Assembly: GCF_900090205.1 (NCBI RefSeq)
Contig: NZ_LT607802.1
Span: 3,489,923 to 3,553,922, forward strand
Source of the DNA: Vogesella sp. LIG4
GTDB taxonomy: Bacteria > Pseudomonadota > Gammaproteobacteria > Burkholderiales > Chromobacteriaceae
DNA: 64,000 bases
Reading direction: 5' to 3'
Shown here: one piece after another, positions 56,123 to 64,000 of the stretch
How positions within the stretch are numbered: the stretch's first letter is position 1
Layout of the letters: every line of letters starts with the position of its first letter
The notes under the pieces: model-generated
Databases searched by the model: none
What the model was told of the DNA's origin: nothing
What the model saw: the letters and a program-made list of their open reading frames with translations, nothing else
Program-made: the position numbers and the translations under genes

Positions 56123-56932
56123 ATGTCCAGCAAGGTCATCCTGGTATTGATCGACGGCCTGGCCTGGCAGGCGGCCCATGACGGCATGGGCTACCTGCAG
56201 GGCTTGTGCGAGGCGGGTCAGGCCGCTCTCTATCAGCTGCGGTGCGAACTGCCATCGCTGTCGCGCCCGTTGTACGAGTGCATTCTCAGTGGTGTGGCAC
56301 CTGTGCACAGCGGCATCGTGCACAACTACGCCGGCCCGGCATCCTGCCAGCAAAGCATTTTCCACCTGGCACGCGATGCCGGCCTGACCACCGCGGCAGC
56401 GGCTTATCACTGGATCGCCGAACTGTACAACCGGGCACCGTACGTTGCCGTGCGCGACCGTTTTACCGACGACAGCCAGTTGCCAATCCAGCATGGCGTG
56501 TTTTACCACGGTGACGACTACCCGGATGACCACTTGCTGCTGGACGCCGAAGCCATGCGCTTGAAACACCAGCCGGACTTGCTATTGGTGCACCCGATGG
56601 AGACCGATGTGGCTGGACATCGCCACGGCTACGGCAGTGCGCAGTACCGCAATTCGGCACGCCGCTTTGACAAGCGGCTGGCCGAGTACCTGCCCGGATG
56701 GTTGGCCGCAGGCTATCAGGTGCTGGTCACCAGTGACCACGGCATGAACCACGACGGCAGCCATGGCGGCCTGCTGCCGGAAGAGCGGCTGGTGCCACTG
56801 TTCGTGATCGGCCAGCGTTTCAGCAAATTGCCGGACATCCAAGTGCAACAGACCGAGCTATGCGGCCTTGTCGCCGACCTGCTGGGGCTGATGCACACCA
56901 AACCGCGCCACCCGGAGTTACTTTTGCCATGA
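56123..56932 (+). CDS. Cytoplasmic alkaline-phosphatase-superfamily hydrolase
   Basis: A 269-aa metal-dependent hydrolase of the alkaline phosphatase / nucleotide pyrophosphatase-phosphodiesterase superfamily. Metal ligands: Asp in VILVLIDGLAW, Asp and His in METDVAGHRHG, Asp-His in TSDHGMNHDG. A Ser/Thr nucleophile is expected in ELPSLSRPLYECILSG. It has no signal peptide, so it acts in the cytoplasm on the imported compound, probably cleaving a phosphoester or C-P bond (phosphonoacetate hydrolase belongs here too). It sits between binding protein and permease and overlaps the permease start. Confidence 0.85.
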   Translation: MSSKVILVLIDGLAWQAAHDGMGYLQGLCEAGQAALYQLRCELPSLSRPLYECILSGVAPVHSGIVHNYAGPASCQQSIFHLARDAGLTTAAAAYHWIAELYNRAPYVAVRDRFTDDSQLPIQHGVFYHGDDYPDDHLLLDAEAMRLKHQPDLLLVHPMETDVAGHRHGYGSAQYRNSARRFDKRLAEYLPGWLAAGYQVLVTSDHGMNHDGSHGGLLPEERLVPLFVIGQRFSKLPDIQVQQTELCGLVADLLGLMHTKPRHPELLLP

Positions 56933-57819
56933 AAACCACTTCGCTACCCCTGACCGGCAAGGCGGCCACGCCACACCTGGTGCGCGGCAGGCTGCGGCAC
57001 TGGCCGGCAGCGCTGTTGCTGCTGCCCTTTTTTGCCATGCTGACCCTGTTCTGCCTGGCGCCTATGGTGTGGGTGCTGATCAACAGCGTGCATACCGAGC
57101 AAGGCCTGTCACTGGCCAACTACAGCGACATCCTGTCATCCCCGTTCTATCGCCAGGCCTTTGACAACAGCCTGCGCATTTCCGTGTGGTCCAGCGTGAT
57201 CGGGCTGGTGATTTCGCTACTGGGCGCCGCCTCGTTGCGGCGGGTTTCCGGCCGGTTGCGCCGACTGGTGGTGTCCATTACCAACATGACCAGCAACCTC
57301 ACCGGCGTCCCGCTGGCCTTCGCCTTCATCATTCTGGTGGGCACCAATGGCGCGCTGACCCTGCTGCTGCGCCAGTGGGGGCTGATCGAGGACTTCCGCC
57401 TCTACTCCAGCAACGGCGTGATCCTGATCTACACCTACTTCCAGATTCCGCTGGGCGTGCTGCTGCTGTACCCGGCATTCGATTCGCTCGACGACGACTG
57501 GCAGGCCGCCGCCTCGCTCTTGGGTGCCAGGCTGTGGCAGTACTGGCGCTACGTGGGTTTGCCGGTGCTGGCCCCCGCCATCCTCGGCACCTTCATCCTG
57601 CTGTTTGCCAATGCCATCGGCGCCTATGCCAGTGCCTATGCGCTGACGCAGGGCAACTTCAACCTGATCACGGTGCGCATTGCCAGCCTGGTTTCCGGCG
57701 ACATCTCGCTGGAGCCGAACATGGCCGCCGCGCTGTCGGTATTGCTGATGCTGATGTTGCTGCTGGTCACTACCGTCAACCAGTGGCTGCTGAAGAAAGG
57801 AGCCCGCCATGCGCGCTGA
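56929..57819 (+). CDS. ABC transporter permease 1
   Basis: A 296-aa inner-membrane permease with about six helices of the binding-protein-dependent type. EAA-like loop DDDWQAAASLLGARLWQYWRYVGLP. It resembles the PhnU/FbpB half-permeases. The start (MKTTSLPLTGKAA) overlaps the preceding stop by 4 bases, and its 3' end overlaps permease 2 by 11 bases. Confidence 0.9.
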   Translation: MKTTSLPLTGKAATPHLVRGRLRHWPAALLLLPFFAMLTLFCLAPMVWVLINSVHTEQGLSLANYSDILSSPFYRQAFDNSLRISVWSSVIGLVISLLGAASLRRVSGRLRRLVVSITNMTSNLTGVPLAFAFIILVGTNGALTLLLRQWGLIEDFRLYSSNGVILIYTYFQIPLGVLLLYPAFDSLDDDWQAAASLLGARLWQYWRYVGLPVLAPAILGTFILLFANAIGAYASAYALTQGNFNLITVRIASLVSGDISLEPNMAAALSVLLMLMLLLVTTVNQWLLKKGARHAR

Positions 57820-58579
57820 CCTCTATCACCGCAGCGTGGTTGCCGTGCTGATCCTGCTGCTGACCGTGCCGGTGCTCGCCACCTTGCTGTATTCGCTATC
57901 CGAACACTGGGGCGCCACCATCCTGCCGGATGACCTGTCGCTGGCCTGGTACCTGCAACTGTGGCAGGACAGCGCCTTCCTGGCCGCCTTCGGCCGCTCG
58001 CTGGCGGTGTGCCTGGGCACCCTGCTGCTGAGCACGCTGATCATTGTGCCGGCCGTATTCGTGGTGTTTTACCGCTTTCCCGCGCTGGACAAGCTGATGA
58101 ACGGCCTGATCCTGATTCCGTTCGCGGTGCCGCCCGTGGTGACCTCGGTAGGCTTGCTGAACATCTATGCCGATGGCCCGCTGAACATCACCGGTACGCC
58201 ATGGATTCTGGTGGGCTGCTATTTCACCATCGCCCTGCCGTTCATGTACCGCTCGCTGGCCAACAGCCTGAGCAGCATCAATGTGCGTGACCTGATGGAT
58301 GCCGCCCACTTGCTGGGTGCCAGCACACCCGTGGCCTTTTTGCTGGTGATCCTGCCCAACCTGCGCAAGGGGCTAATGGCTTCGTTGTTCCTGGCGTTTT
58401 CCTTCCTGCTGGGCGACTTCGTGTTTGCCAACCTGCTGGCAGGCTCCCACTACGAAACCCTGCAGGTCTACCTCTACAACATGCGTCAGACGAGCGGCCA
58501 CTTCACCAGCGCCATCGTCATGAGCTACTTCCTGTTCACATTGTTCCTGACGTGGCTCACCGCCCGTTTCAGCAAATAG
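57809..58579 (+). CDS. ABC transporter permease 2
   Basis: A 256-aa inner-membrane permease, six helices, with EAA loop LMDAAHLLGASTPVAFLLVILPNLRKG. Together with permease 1 it forms the channel. GGAG is 8 bases before the ATG inside the preceding gene. Confidence 0.9.
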   Translation: MRADLYHRSVVAVLILLLTVPVLATLLYSLSEHWGATILPDDLSLAWYLQLWQDSAFLAAFGRSLAVCLGTLLLSTLIIVPAVFVVFYRFPALDKLMNGLILIPFAVPPVVTSVGLLNIYADGPLNITGTPWILVGCYFTIALPFMYRSLANSLSSINVRDLMDAAHLLGASTPVAFLLVILPNLRKGLMASLFLAFSFLLGDFVFANLLAGSHYETLQVYLYNMRQTSGHFTSAIVMSYFLFTLFLTWLTARFSK

Positions 58580-58589
58580 GATGACTGCC

Positions 58590-59606
58590 ATGAGTTACGT
58601 CGAAGCTAGCGGACTGGCCAAGAAATACGGCGCCGCCACCATTTTCCAGGACATCAATTTCTCGCTGCAGAAAGGCGAGTTCGTCACCCTGCTGGGGCCT
58701 AGCGGCTGCGGCAAGTCCACCCTGCTGCGCAGCCTGGCCGGGCTCACCGACATCGATGCCGGCTGCATTCGCGTCGCTGGCGAGGACATTACCCGTGCCG
58801 CGCCGCAAAAACGCGGCATCGGCATGGTGTTCCAGAGTTACGCGCTGTTCCCCAACATGACGGTGGAGCAGAACATCGCCTTCGGCCTGAAGCTGCAAAA
58901 GCTGCCCGGCGGCGAGATTGCCCGCAAGGTGGCCGAGGTGATCAAGCTGGTGGCACTGGCCGGCAAGGAGCAGCACTACCCGCACGAACTGTCGGGCGGC
59001 CAGCGCCAGCGCGTGGCACTGGCACGCGCACTGGTGGTGGAGCCGCGCATCCTGCTGCTGGATGAGCCGCTGTCGGCACTGGATGCGCGCATCCGCAAAT
59101 CGCTGCGCGAGCAGATCCGCGACATCCAGCAACGCCTGGGCCTGACCACGGTGTTTGTTACCCACGATCAGGAAGAAGCGCTGACCATGTCCGATCGCAT
59201 CTTCGTGATGGATCAGGGCCGCATCGTGCAGGAAGGCACCGCCGAGATGATCTATACCCGCCCGGCCACCGAATTCGTGGCGCGCTTCATGGGCAGCTAC
59301 AACCTGCTGGCGCCAACCGACGCCCGCCACCTGCTGGGCCTGGACGTCCGGGGGCATCTGGCCATCCGGCCGGAGGCGATCCAGATCTTCACCCCGGAGC
59401 AAGCCTGCCCGGCGCACCTGGGCGCACCACTGCCGGCCACCGTCCGTCAGCACCAGCTGCTGGGCAATGTCATTCGCTACCAGGTGCAGGCCCAGGGCAT
59501 CACCCTGCAGGTGGACCAGCTGAACCGCCGCGCCGAAGACCTGCTGGCCGCCGGCACAGCAGTAAACCTGATGATCGATCAACAACAAATGCGGGAGGTG
59601 CACTGA
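58590..59606 (+). CDS. ABC transporter ATPase
   Basis: A 338-aa ATPase of the PotA/FbpC type. Walker A GPSGCGKST, Q-loop VFQSYALFPNMTVEQN, signature LSGGQRQRV, Walker B ILLLDEPLSALDARI and switch VTHDQEEAL. The C-terminal third is a TOBE regulatory domain (LAIRPEAIQIFTPE...). Start at 58590 with AGGA nine bases upstream. An ATG three codons earlier lies too near the site. Confidence 0.92.
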   Translation: MSYVEASGLAKKYGAATIFQDINFSLQKGEFVTLLGPSGCGKSTLLRSLAGLTDIDAGCIRVAGEDITRAAPQKRGIGMVFQSYALFPNMTVEQNIAFGLKLQKLPGGEIARKVAEVIKLVALAGKEQHYPHELSGGQRQRVALARALVVEPRILLLDEPLSALDARIRKSLREQIRDIQQRLGLTTVFVTHDQEEALTMSDRIFVMDQGRIVQEGTAEMIYTRPATEFVARFMGSYNLLAPTDARHLLGLDVRGHLAIRPEAIQIFTPEQACPAHLGAPLPATVRQHQLLGNVIRYQVQAQGITLQVDQLNRRAEDLLAAGTAVNLMIDQQQMREVH

Positions 59607-59607
59607 G

Positions 59608-60276
59608 ATGGCACTGGGAATTTTCGATATGGACGACACCCTGGTTGACGGCGACAGCGCCAACCTGTGGATGCACTACCTGGTGGAACGCGGCCTGGCG
59701 CCAGCCGAGATGTTGCCGCGCGAGGCGGAGCTGCTGCAGGCCTACCGCGATGGCCAGGTAGACATGCACGAGTACATGCGCTTTGCCCTGATTCCGCTGC
59801 GCGGCCTGAGCCTGGAGACCGTGCAGGGCTGGCTGACGCCGTTTGTGGAGCAAGTGATCCTGCCACGCATTTTCCCGCAGGCACTGCAGCAGCTGGCGTG
59901 GCACCGCGCCCGACAGGACCGCCTGCTGGTGATCTCCGCCACCGGCGAGCACCTGGTCAGCGCCATCGCCCGCCGGCTGGACGTAGCCGACGCCATCGGC
60001 ATCCAGCTGGAAACCCGCGACGGCTGTTACAGCGGCGATACCCATGGCGTGCTGAGCTACCGCGAAGGCAAGGTGACCCGCCTGCACGACTGGCTGCGCC
60101 AGGAGAACGAATCCCTGCATGACAGCTACGGCTACAGCGACTCGCTGAATGATGTGCCGCTGCTGGAAGCCGTGACGCATCGCCATGCCATCAACCCGGA
60201 CGCCACGCTGCAGCAGATTGCCGGCGAACGAGGCTGGCAGATACTGCGCTGGCAGCACGCTGCGCAGCAGGCCTGA
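59608..60276 (+). CDS. HAD-IB family phosphatase
   Basis: A 222-aa HAD-superfamily hydrolase, subfamily IB (phosphoserine-phosphatase-like). Motif I FDMDDTLVDGDSAN (Asp7, Asp9), motif II Ser in LVISATGEH, Lys in YREGKVTRL, motif III YGYSDSLNDVPLL. It probably dephosphorylates the monoester released by the upstream hydrolase. Classical PhnX also is a HAD enzyme but of a different subfamily with a Lys cap motif, which is missing here. One base after the ATPase stop. Confidence 0.88.
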   Translation: MALGIFDMDDTLVDGDSANLWMHYLVERGLAPAEMLPREAELLQAYRDGQVDMHEYMRFALIPLRGLSLETVQGWLTPFVEQVILPRIFPQALQQLAWHRARQDRLLVISATGEHLVSAIARRLDVADAIGIQLETRDGCYSGDTHGVLSYREGKVTRLHDWLRQENESLHDSYGYSDSLNDVPLLEAVTHRHAINPDATLQQIAGERGWQILRWQHAAQQA

Positions 60277-60321
60277 TCCGGCAACCATTGTCACGCCGGC
60301 AAGGCGTAAGTGAGGTCAAGC

Positions 60322-61947
60322 ATGTTCACAGTACTCCTGCACCTTGCCGGCGGCGTCGCCCTGCTGACCTGGGGTCTGCATATGGTGGAATCCGGCATCA
60401 TGCGCGCCTGGGGCGCCAGCCTGCGCCAGGTGATGGCCGGCAGCCTCAGCAACCGCTTCAAGGCTTTCATCGCCGGCATGGGCGTAACCGCCGTGCTGCA
60501 AAGCAGTACCGCCACCGGCCTGATCGCCTCGGCCTTTGCCGGCCGCAAGCTGATGACACCGGTTACCGGCCTGGCCATCATGCTGGGGGCCAATGTCGGC
60601 TCCACGCTGATTGTGCAGGCGTTTTCGCTGGACTTGAGCTGGCTGTCGCCGGCCTGTCTGATCATCGGCATGGCCATGTTCGAGCGTGGCAAGGGCTCGC
60701 AACACGGCAACGTTGGCCGCGCGCTGATCGGCCTTGGGCTGATGCTGCTGGCGCTGTCGCTGCTGGTAAGCAGCATGCGGGGCGCGGAAAACACGCCGGC
60801 CATGCACAGCATTCTGGCCCTGCTATCCAGCCAGCCCCTGCTCACCGCCGTCATCGCCGCAGTACTGACCTGGGCGGCGCACTCCAGCACCCCGGTAGTG
60901 CTATTGGTTATGTCGCTGGCCGGCAGCCACGCCATGCCGCTGGACAGTGCCCTGTCCATGGTGCTGGGTGCCAATATCGGCAGTGCGCTGAACCCGTATA
61001 TCGAAGGCAGCAAGAGCGAAGACAATCTGCGCAAGCGCCTGCCCACCGGCAACCTGCTGCTGCGCGGCGGCGTCTGCCTGCTGCTGTTGCCGTTTGTCTC
61101 CCTGCTGGCATCGTTGCTGCAGTCGAGCAGCAGCAATGCCAGCCAGCTGATCGCCCATGTACACACGCTACTCAATCTGGCGATTGCCCTGCTGTTCATC
61201 GGCCTGCTGGATCCGCTGGCGGCGGCCCTGGAGCGACTGCTACCGGACAACCGTGAAGCGGAAAGCCCGGATGCACCGCGCTATCTGGACCCATCCGCCA
61301 TCGCCTCCCCGTCACTGGCGCTGGCCTGCGCCACACGCGAAGCGCTGCACATGGGCGACGTCGTGGGCGACATGCTGCGTCGCAGCCTGCCCGCCCTGCT
61401 GCAAGGCGATCGTCGCGCAGTAAACGAGGTAATGCGCCGCGACGATGCGGTAGATAGCCTGCACGAAGCAATCAAGCTGTATGTCACCGCGGTGACTAGG
61501 GAAGGACTGGAGCCAGCCGATGCGCGCCGCGCCATGGCCATCATGGCTTTCGTCATCAACATGGAGCATATCGGCGACATCGTGGACAAGAATCTGATGG
61601 AACTGGCCAGCAAGAAGATCAAGGGCAAGCTGAGCTTTTCTGCCGAAGGTGCCACCGAACTGCAAGCGCTGCATGAACAGGTACTGGAAAGCTTTCAGCG
61701 CGCCCAGGCTGCGTTTGTCTCCAGCTGCGTAAAAACGGCCGAGCGCATTCTGGACGACAAGGTCACCGTGCGTGGCCTGGAGCGCGAAGGCGCCGACAAC
61801 CATCTGCTGCGCCTGCGCGACGGCCGCCCGGAAAGCATTCTGTCCAGCTCGCTGCATCTGGATGTGCTGCGGGACCTGAAGCGCATTCACTCGCATATCT
61901 GCGCCACCGCCTACCCGATTCTGGAACAGCAGGCACCCCTGCCCTAA
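60322..61947 (+). CDS. Na/Pi cotransporter with C-terminal PhoU-like domain
   Basis: A 541-aa inner-membrane protein. The two inverted NptA repeats are visible as QSSTATGLIASAFAG...GANVGSTL and WAAHSSTPVVLLVMSLAG...GANIGSAL, with the QSS/HSS substrate motifs. The C-terminal ~200 residues are a PhoU-like helical bundle (VMRRDDAVDSLHEAIKLYV). The family moves phosphate with sodium and in many bacteria lowers cytoplasmic phosphate. In this operon it probably expels phosphate released from the substrate. Start at 60322 with GAGGT upstream, not the earlier GTG 60310. Confidence 0.9.
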   Translation: MFTVLLHLAGGVALLTWGLHMVESGIMRAWGASLRQVMAGSLSNRFKAFIAGMGVTAVLQSSTATGLIASAFAGRKLMTPVTGLAIMLGANVGSTLIVQAFSLDLSWLSPACLIIGMAMFERGKGSQHGNVGRALIGLGLMLLALSLLVSSMRGAENTPAMHSILALLSSQPLLTAVIAAVLTWAAHSSTPVVLLVMSLAGSHAMPLDSALSMVLGANIGSALNPYIEGSKSEDNLRKRLPTGNLLLRGGVCLLLLPFVSLLASLLQSSSSNASQLIAHVHTLLNLAIALLFIGLLDPLAAALERLLPDNREAESPDAPRYLDPSAIASPSLALACATREALHMGDVVGDMLRRSLPALLQGDRRAVNEVMRRDDAVDSLHEAIKLYVTAVTREGLEPADARRAMAIMAFVINMEHIGDIVDKNLMELASKKIKGKLSFSAEGATELQALHEQVLESFQRAQAAFVSSCVKTAERILDDKVTVRGLEREGADNHLLRLRDGRPESILSSSLHLDVLRDLKRIHSHICATAYPILEQQAPLP

Positions 61948-61969
61948 ACCCTTTCATGGAGGACACCGC

Positions 61970-62968
61970 ATGTTAACCACGGCCAACGCCGCCAAGGTAG
62001 TACAGCGCATCGACAGCATCCCGCTATTCCTGCATGCCTACGCCTACCACTTCAACATGCGTTGCGGCAGCATCCTGCCTGCCGACCTGCTGGACATCGC
62101 GCACCGGCAACAGCTGGCCGGCGTGAAAATCCATGTACTGGATGGCGAAGCCGCCGCCCTGCGCCATGCCACCCCGGCACAGCTGCAAGCATTCGGCGAG
62201 CGGGCGGCTACGCTGGGCCTGGCGTTGCATATCGAAACCAGTTCCTCCAGCGCTGCCGCCATCGATGAGGCCGTGCATATCGCGCGTCATACCGGCGCCA
62301 GCTCGGTGCGTTTCTATCCGCGTTACGAAGGCCACCTGCAACAGGTATTGCAGCTGGTAGCTGCAGACATTCAGTACATGAAAACACGTCATGGCGACAG
62401 TGGCCTGCGCTTCACCATCGAACAGCACGAAGACCTGACCAGCCATGAGCTGGTAGCACTGGTAAGCGCCAGCGACTGGCCGCAGTTGTCGATCCTGTTC
62501 GACTTTGCCAACATGATCAACGCCAATGAAGCCCCGCTGGCCGCGCTGGACATCATGGCTGGCCATATCACCGAAGTGCACATCAAGGACGCGCGCATCG
62601 TGGCCGAGGCCAACGGCAGCGGCCACCTGGCCTGCCGCTCCGGCCAGGGCGAGCTGCCGATGCGCGCATTACTTACCCGCCTGCTCTGCCTGGGCGATAC
62701 GCAGGCACAGGTCAGCGCGTATGGGCTGGAAGAAGAAGTGGATTACTACGCCCCGCCCTTTCGCCACGACAACGAAGGCCCGGACCCATGGATTCCCTGG
62801 CGCGAAATGAGCGAAACCCCACTGCCGGAGCACGATCTGCCCGCAAGACTGCAGCAGGAAATCGACGATGCCGCCGCACAGCTTGCCTTCGTGCGCCAGA
62901 CACTGGCACTTATTCGCCTTGAAGCCATGGGCTTGCTCGAAGGGGAAAGCCGAGCTGAGCATTCTTGA
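61970..62968 (+). CDS. TIM-barrel sugar-phosphate isomerase/epimerase-like protein
   Basis: A 332-aa protein of the AP-endonuclease-2 / xylose-isomerase-like TIM-barrel family. Metal-binding acidic and His residues are suggested by RFTIEQHEDLTSHEL, LSILFDFANMINANE and ITEVHIKDARIV, in the usual order of strands 5, 6 and 7. Such proteins isomerise sugars and polyols. GGAGG is 8 bases upstream. It is the last gene of the operon, so it probably acts on the carbon skeleton left after dephosphorylation. Confidence 0.85.
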   Translation: MLTTANAAKVVQRIDSIPLFLHAYAYHFNMRCGSILPADLLDIAHRQQLAGVKIHVLDGEAAALRHATPAQLQAFGERAATLGLALHIETSSSSAAAIDEAVHIARHTGASSVRFYPRYEGHLQQVLQLVAADIQYMKTRHGDSGLRFTIEQHEDLTSHELVALVSASDWPQLSILFDFANMINANEAPLAALDIMAGHITEVHIKDARIVAEANGSGHLACRSGQGELPMRALLTRLLCLGDTQAQVSAYGLEEEVDYYAPPFRHDNEGPDPWIPWREMSETPLPEHDLPARLQQEIDDAAAQLAFVRQTLALIRLEAMGLLEGESRAEHS

Positions 62969-63146
62969 CTAGCTGGCCTTGTGAGTCGCCATGGGTCTAT
63001 CACTTCCATCCATTGGCGACAAAACAAGGCCATTAGCTGTCGATATCTCGGTGAAGCCGCACCGTAGCTTCAGCCAAGCTTAGTCAGGGCAATACCGTCG
63101 CCACCCGGTTTTCGGCCGAAGCTGTCGGTGCGTTCTTCAAAGAAAT

Positions 63147-63175
63147 ATGGCCGGTTCTGTTTACAAACCGGCCAT
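63147..63175. terminator. Hairpin at the end of the organophosphate operon
   Basis: ATGGCCGGTT/AACCGGCCAT with a 9-base loop, with a short T-run after position 63180. It lies in the 294-base gap 62969-63262 between convergent genes. A second, weaker repeat (GTCGCCA/TGGCGAC) is at 62985-63020. No gene seen in the gap. Confidence 0.6.
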
Positions 63176-63262
63176 TGCCATTTTCCCTAGGTCAGGGCGA
63201 CCTACAAGAGTCGGGGCGATTCAATCCCAGAGTGCCCATGTGGATGCTGGGCTGTAACGGGG

Positions 63263-64000
63263 TTACAACTGCATGGCTGAAAGTCGCTCAATGCCGGACC
63301 AGACTTTTCGAGAGTAATGGGGATCGAAAAGGGAATGATATCCACCGGTGTGCCAGAAAACGACGGGGCCCTCCAACTCCTTCTTTGCGGCAAGATCGAT
63401 GAGGGCGGCGACAGCTTTGGCACTGTAGACCGGATCCACGAGGATACCTTCAGTTGTGGCGAGAAGATCGATCGCTTCCATAACCCCGGGAGCAGGCAGG
63501 CCGTAACCCTCCCCGAGATAATCCTCTGTGAGATTGATATCACTTCGCGTCAGCTCAAGCTCGGCACCGATCAGACGGGCACCACCCTGTGCAAAAGCGA
63601 GGTATTGACCCGGCACATCGTCGTATACCTCGCCTGCGACGACGACACCCCTGATTGTGCTTGGCGAGCCGAACAGTGCATTGCCAAGCACCAAGCCGGA
63701 GTGGGTTCCCCCCGATGAACTGGCGTGCAGGACCGTTCCTACCTCGCGTCCCTGCTTAGCCATTTGCTCGCGAAGTTCTGCATATGCAAGGGCAAAGCCC
63801 AATGAGCTTCTCGCAGAGGCACAACCGATGGGAAGCCGGTAGACCTGCTCACCGGCATTCTCGAGTTCGGTCACTACAGCCTCCGCATGCAGGGCAAGTT
63901 CAGCCCAGCTGGCATTGCCAACAAAGCGTAGATTCGCTCCGTATAAACCATCCAGTAGCAGATTACCCACTGCTTCACTTGGCTCATCGTGGCACAGCAC
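63263..64000 (-). CDS. D-cysteine desulfhydrase / ACC deaminase family PLP enzyme, partial
   Basis: The C-terminal 245 residues of a fold-type II PLP enzyme. The phosphate-binding Gly/Ser loop is in LHASSSGGTHSGLVLGNALFG, and AATTEGILVDPVYSAKA plus VVFWHTGGYHSLF are typical of DcyD/ACC deaminase proteins. The N-terminal ~80 residues with the PLP lysine lie beyond the window edge. Codon use is visibly less GC-biased than in neighbouring operons, hinting at transfer. It converges with the organophosphate operon. Confidence 0.82.
   Translation of the reverse strand: MLCHDEPSEAVGNLLLDGLYGANLRFVGNASWAELALHAEAVVTELENAGEQVYRLPIGCASARSSLGFALAYAELREQMAKQGREVGTVLHASSSGGTHSGLVLGNALFGSPSTIRGVVVAGEVYDDVPGQYLAFAQGGARLIGAELELTRSDINLTEDYLGEGYGLPAPGVMEAIDLLATTEGILVDPVYSAKAVAALIDLAAKKELEGPVVFWHTGGYHSLFDPHYSRKVWSGIERLSAMQL

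Noticed and set aside
56123..56932. Naming the hydrolase phosphonoacetate hydrolase (phnA)
   Set aside because: Superfamily motifs fit, but length and the adjacent genes differ from known phnA loci; substrate left open.

Overview
This window comes from a high-GC betaproteobacterium, most likely order Neisseriales, family Chromobacteriaceae (Vogesella/Chromobacterium-like). The inference rests on gene content and protein character (XerC with a C-terminus like E. coli XerC, a Gcr-type 'gonococcal recombinase' homologue, PHB-type acetoacetyl-CoA reductase, cytochrome bo3 oxidase, MnmC). It is not a formal placement. No rRNA, tRNA, CRISPR array or phage structural genes are visible. The one clear RNA gene is the 4.5S SRP RNA.

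Layout. 0-25 kb is housekeeping chromosome: uup, an NlpC/P60 lipoprotein, an NSS transporter, argE, ffs, a universal stress protein, MoxR-xerC, a four-gene BMP-type nucleoside ABC operon, cinA/pncC, pgi, orn, an M48 protease, phhB, rsgA, phbB and msrC. At 23.5-25.8 kb, a KfrA/TnpT-like coiled-coil DNA-binding protein and a tyrosine recombinase diverge from a control region holding a perfect 9-6-9 inverted repeat. The recombinase gene ends exactly at a broken 3' fragment of a chemoreceptor gene. The intact paralogue lies 9 kb further on (35.0-37.05 kb). Between them is a metabolic island: two Lrp-type regulators, a short homoserine dehydrogenase, an aldehyde dehydrogenase, a polar amino-acid ABC transporter and a trans-sulfuration-type PLP enzyme. 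It looks like a pathway for homoserine or a related C4 amino acid.

37-53.7 kb returns to core chromosome: mnmC, clpB with a likely sigma-32 promoter, a Gcr-type protein, the complete cyoABCDE bo3 oxidase operon with an unusual AT-rich 0.9-kb upstream region, an orphan polyamine-binding protein, and a ureohydrolase divergent from its LysR regulator. 54.0-63.0 kb is one coherent accessory operon under a divergent GntR/UTRA regulator: periplasmic binding protein, cytoplasmic alkaline-phosphatase-superfamily hydrolase, two permeases, ATPase, HAD-IB phosphatase, Na/Pi cotransporter-PhoU protein and TIM-barrel isomerase. This reads as import and dismantling of an organophosphate or phosphonate with disposal of the released phosphate, by enzymes different from the classical phn pathways. 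The right edge is a partial D-cysteine desulfhydrase/ACC-deaminase-family gene.

The most striking genome-scale signal is a dispersed 14-mer, AAGGTTGGCCGCAT. Its 9-base core TTGGCCGCA was counted by eye about 35 times on both strands, and the full 14-mer nine times. Copies inside genes are read mostly in two frames (RLAA, or AANP on the other strand). Head-to-head pairs sit immediately after stop codons, where they form hairpins. This is the architecture of a DNA-uptake sequence (as in Neisseria DUS and Pasteurellaceae USS), but the sequence is unrelated to either. The motif is absent from the 26-35 kb island and nearly absent from the 54-63 kb operon, which independently suggests that both were acquired.
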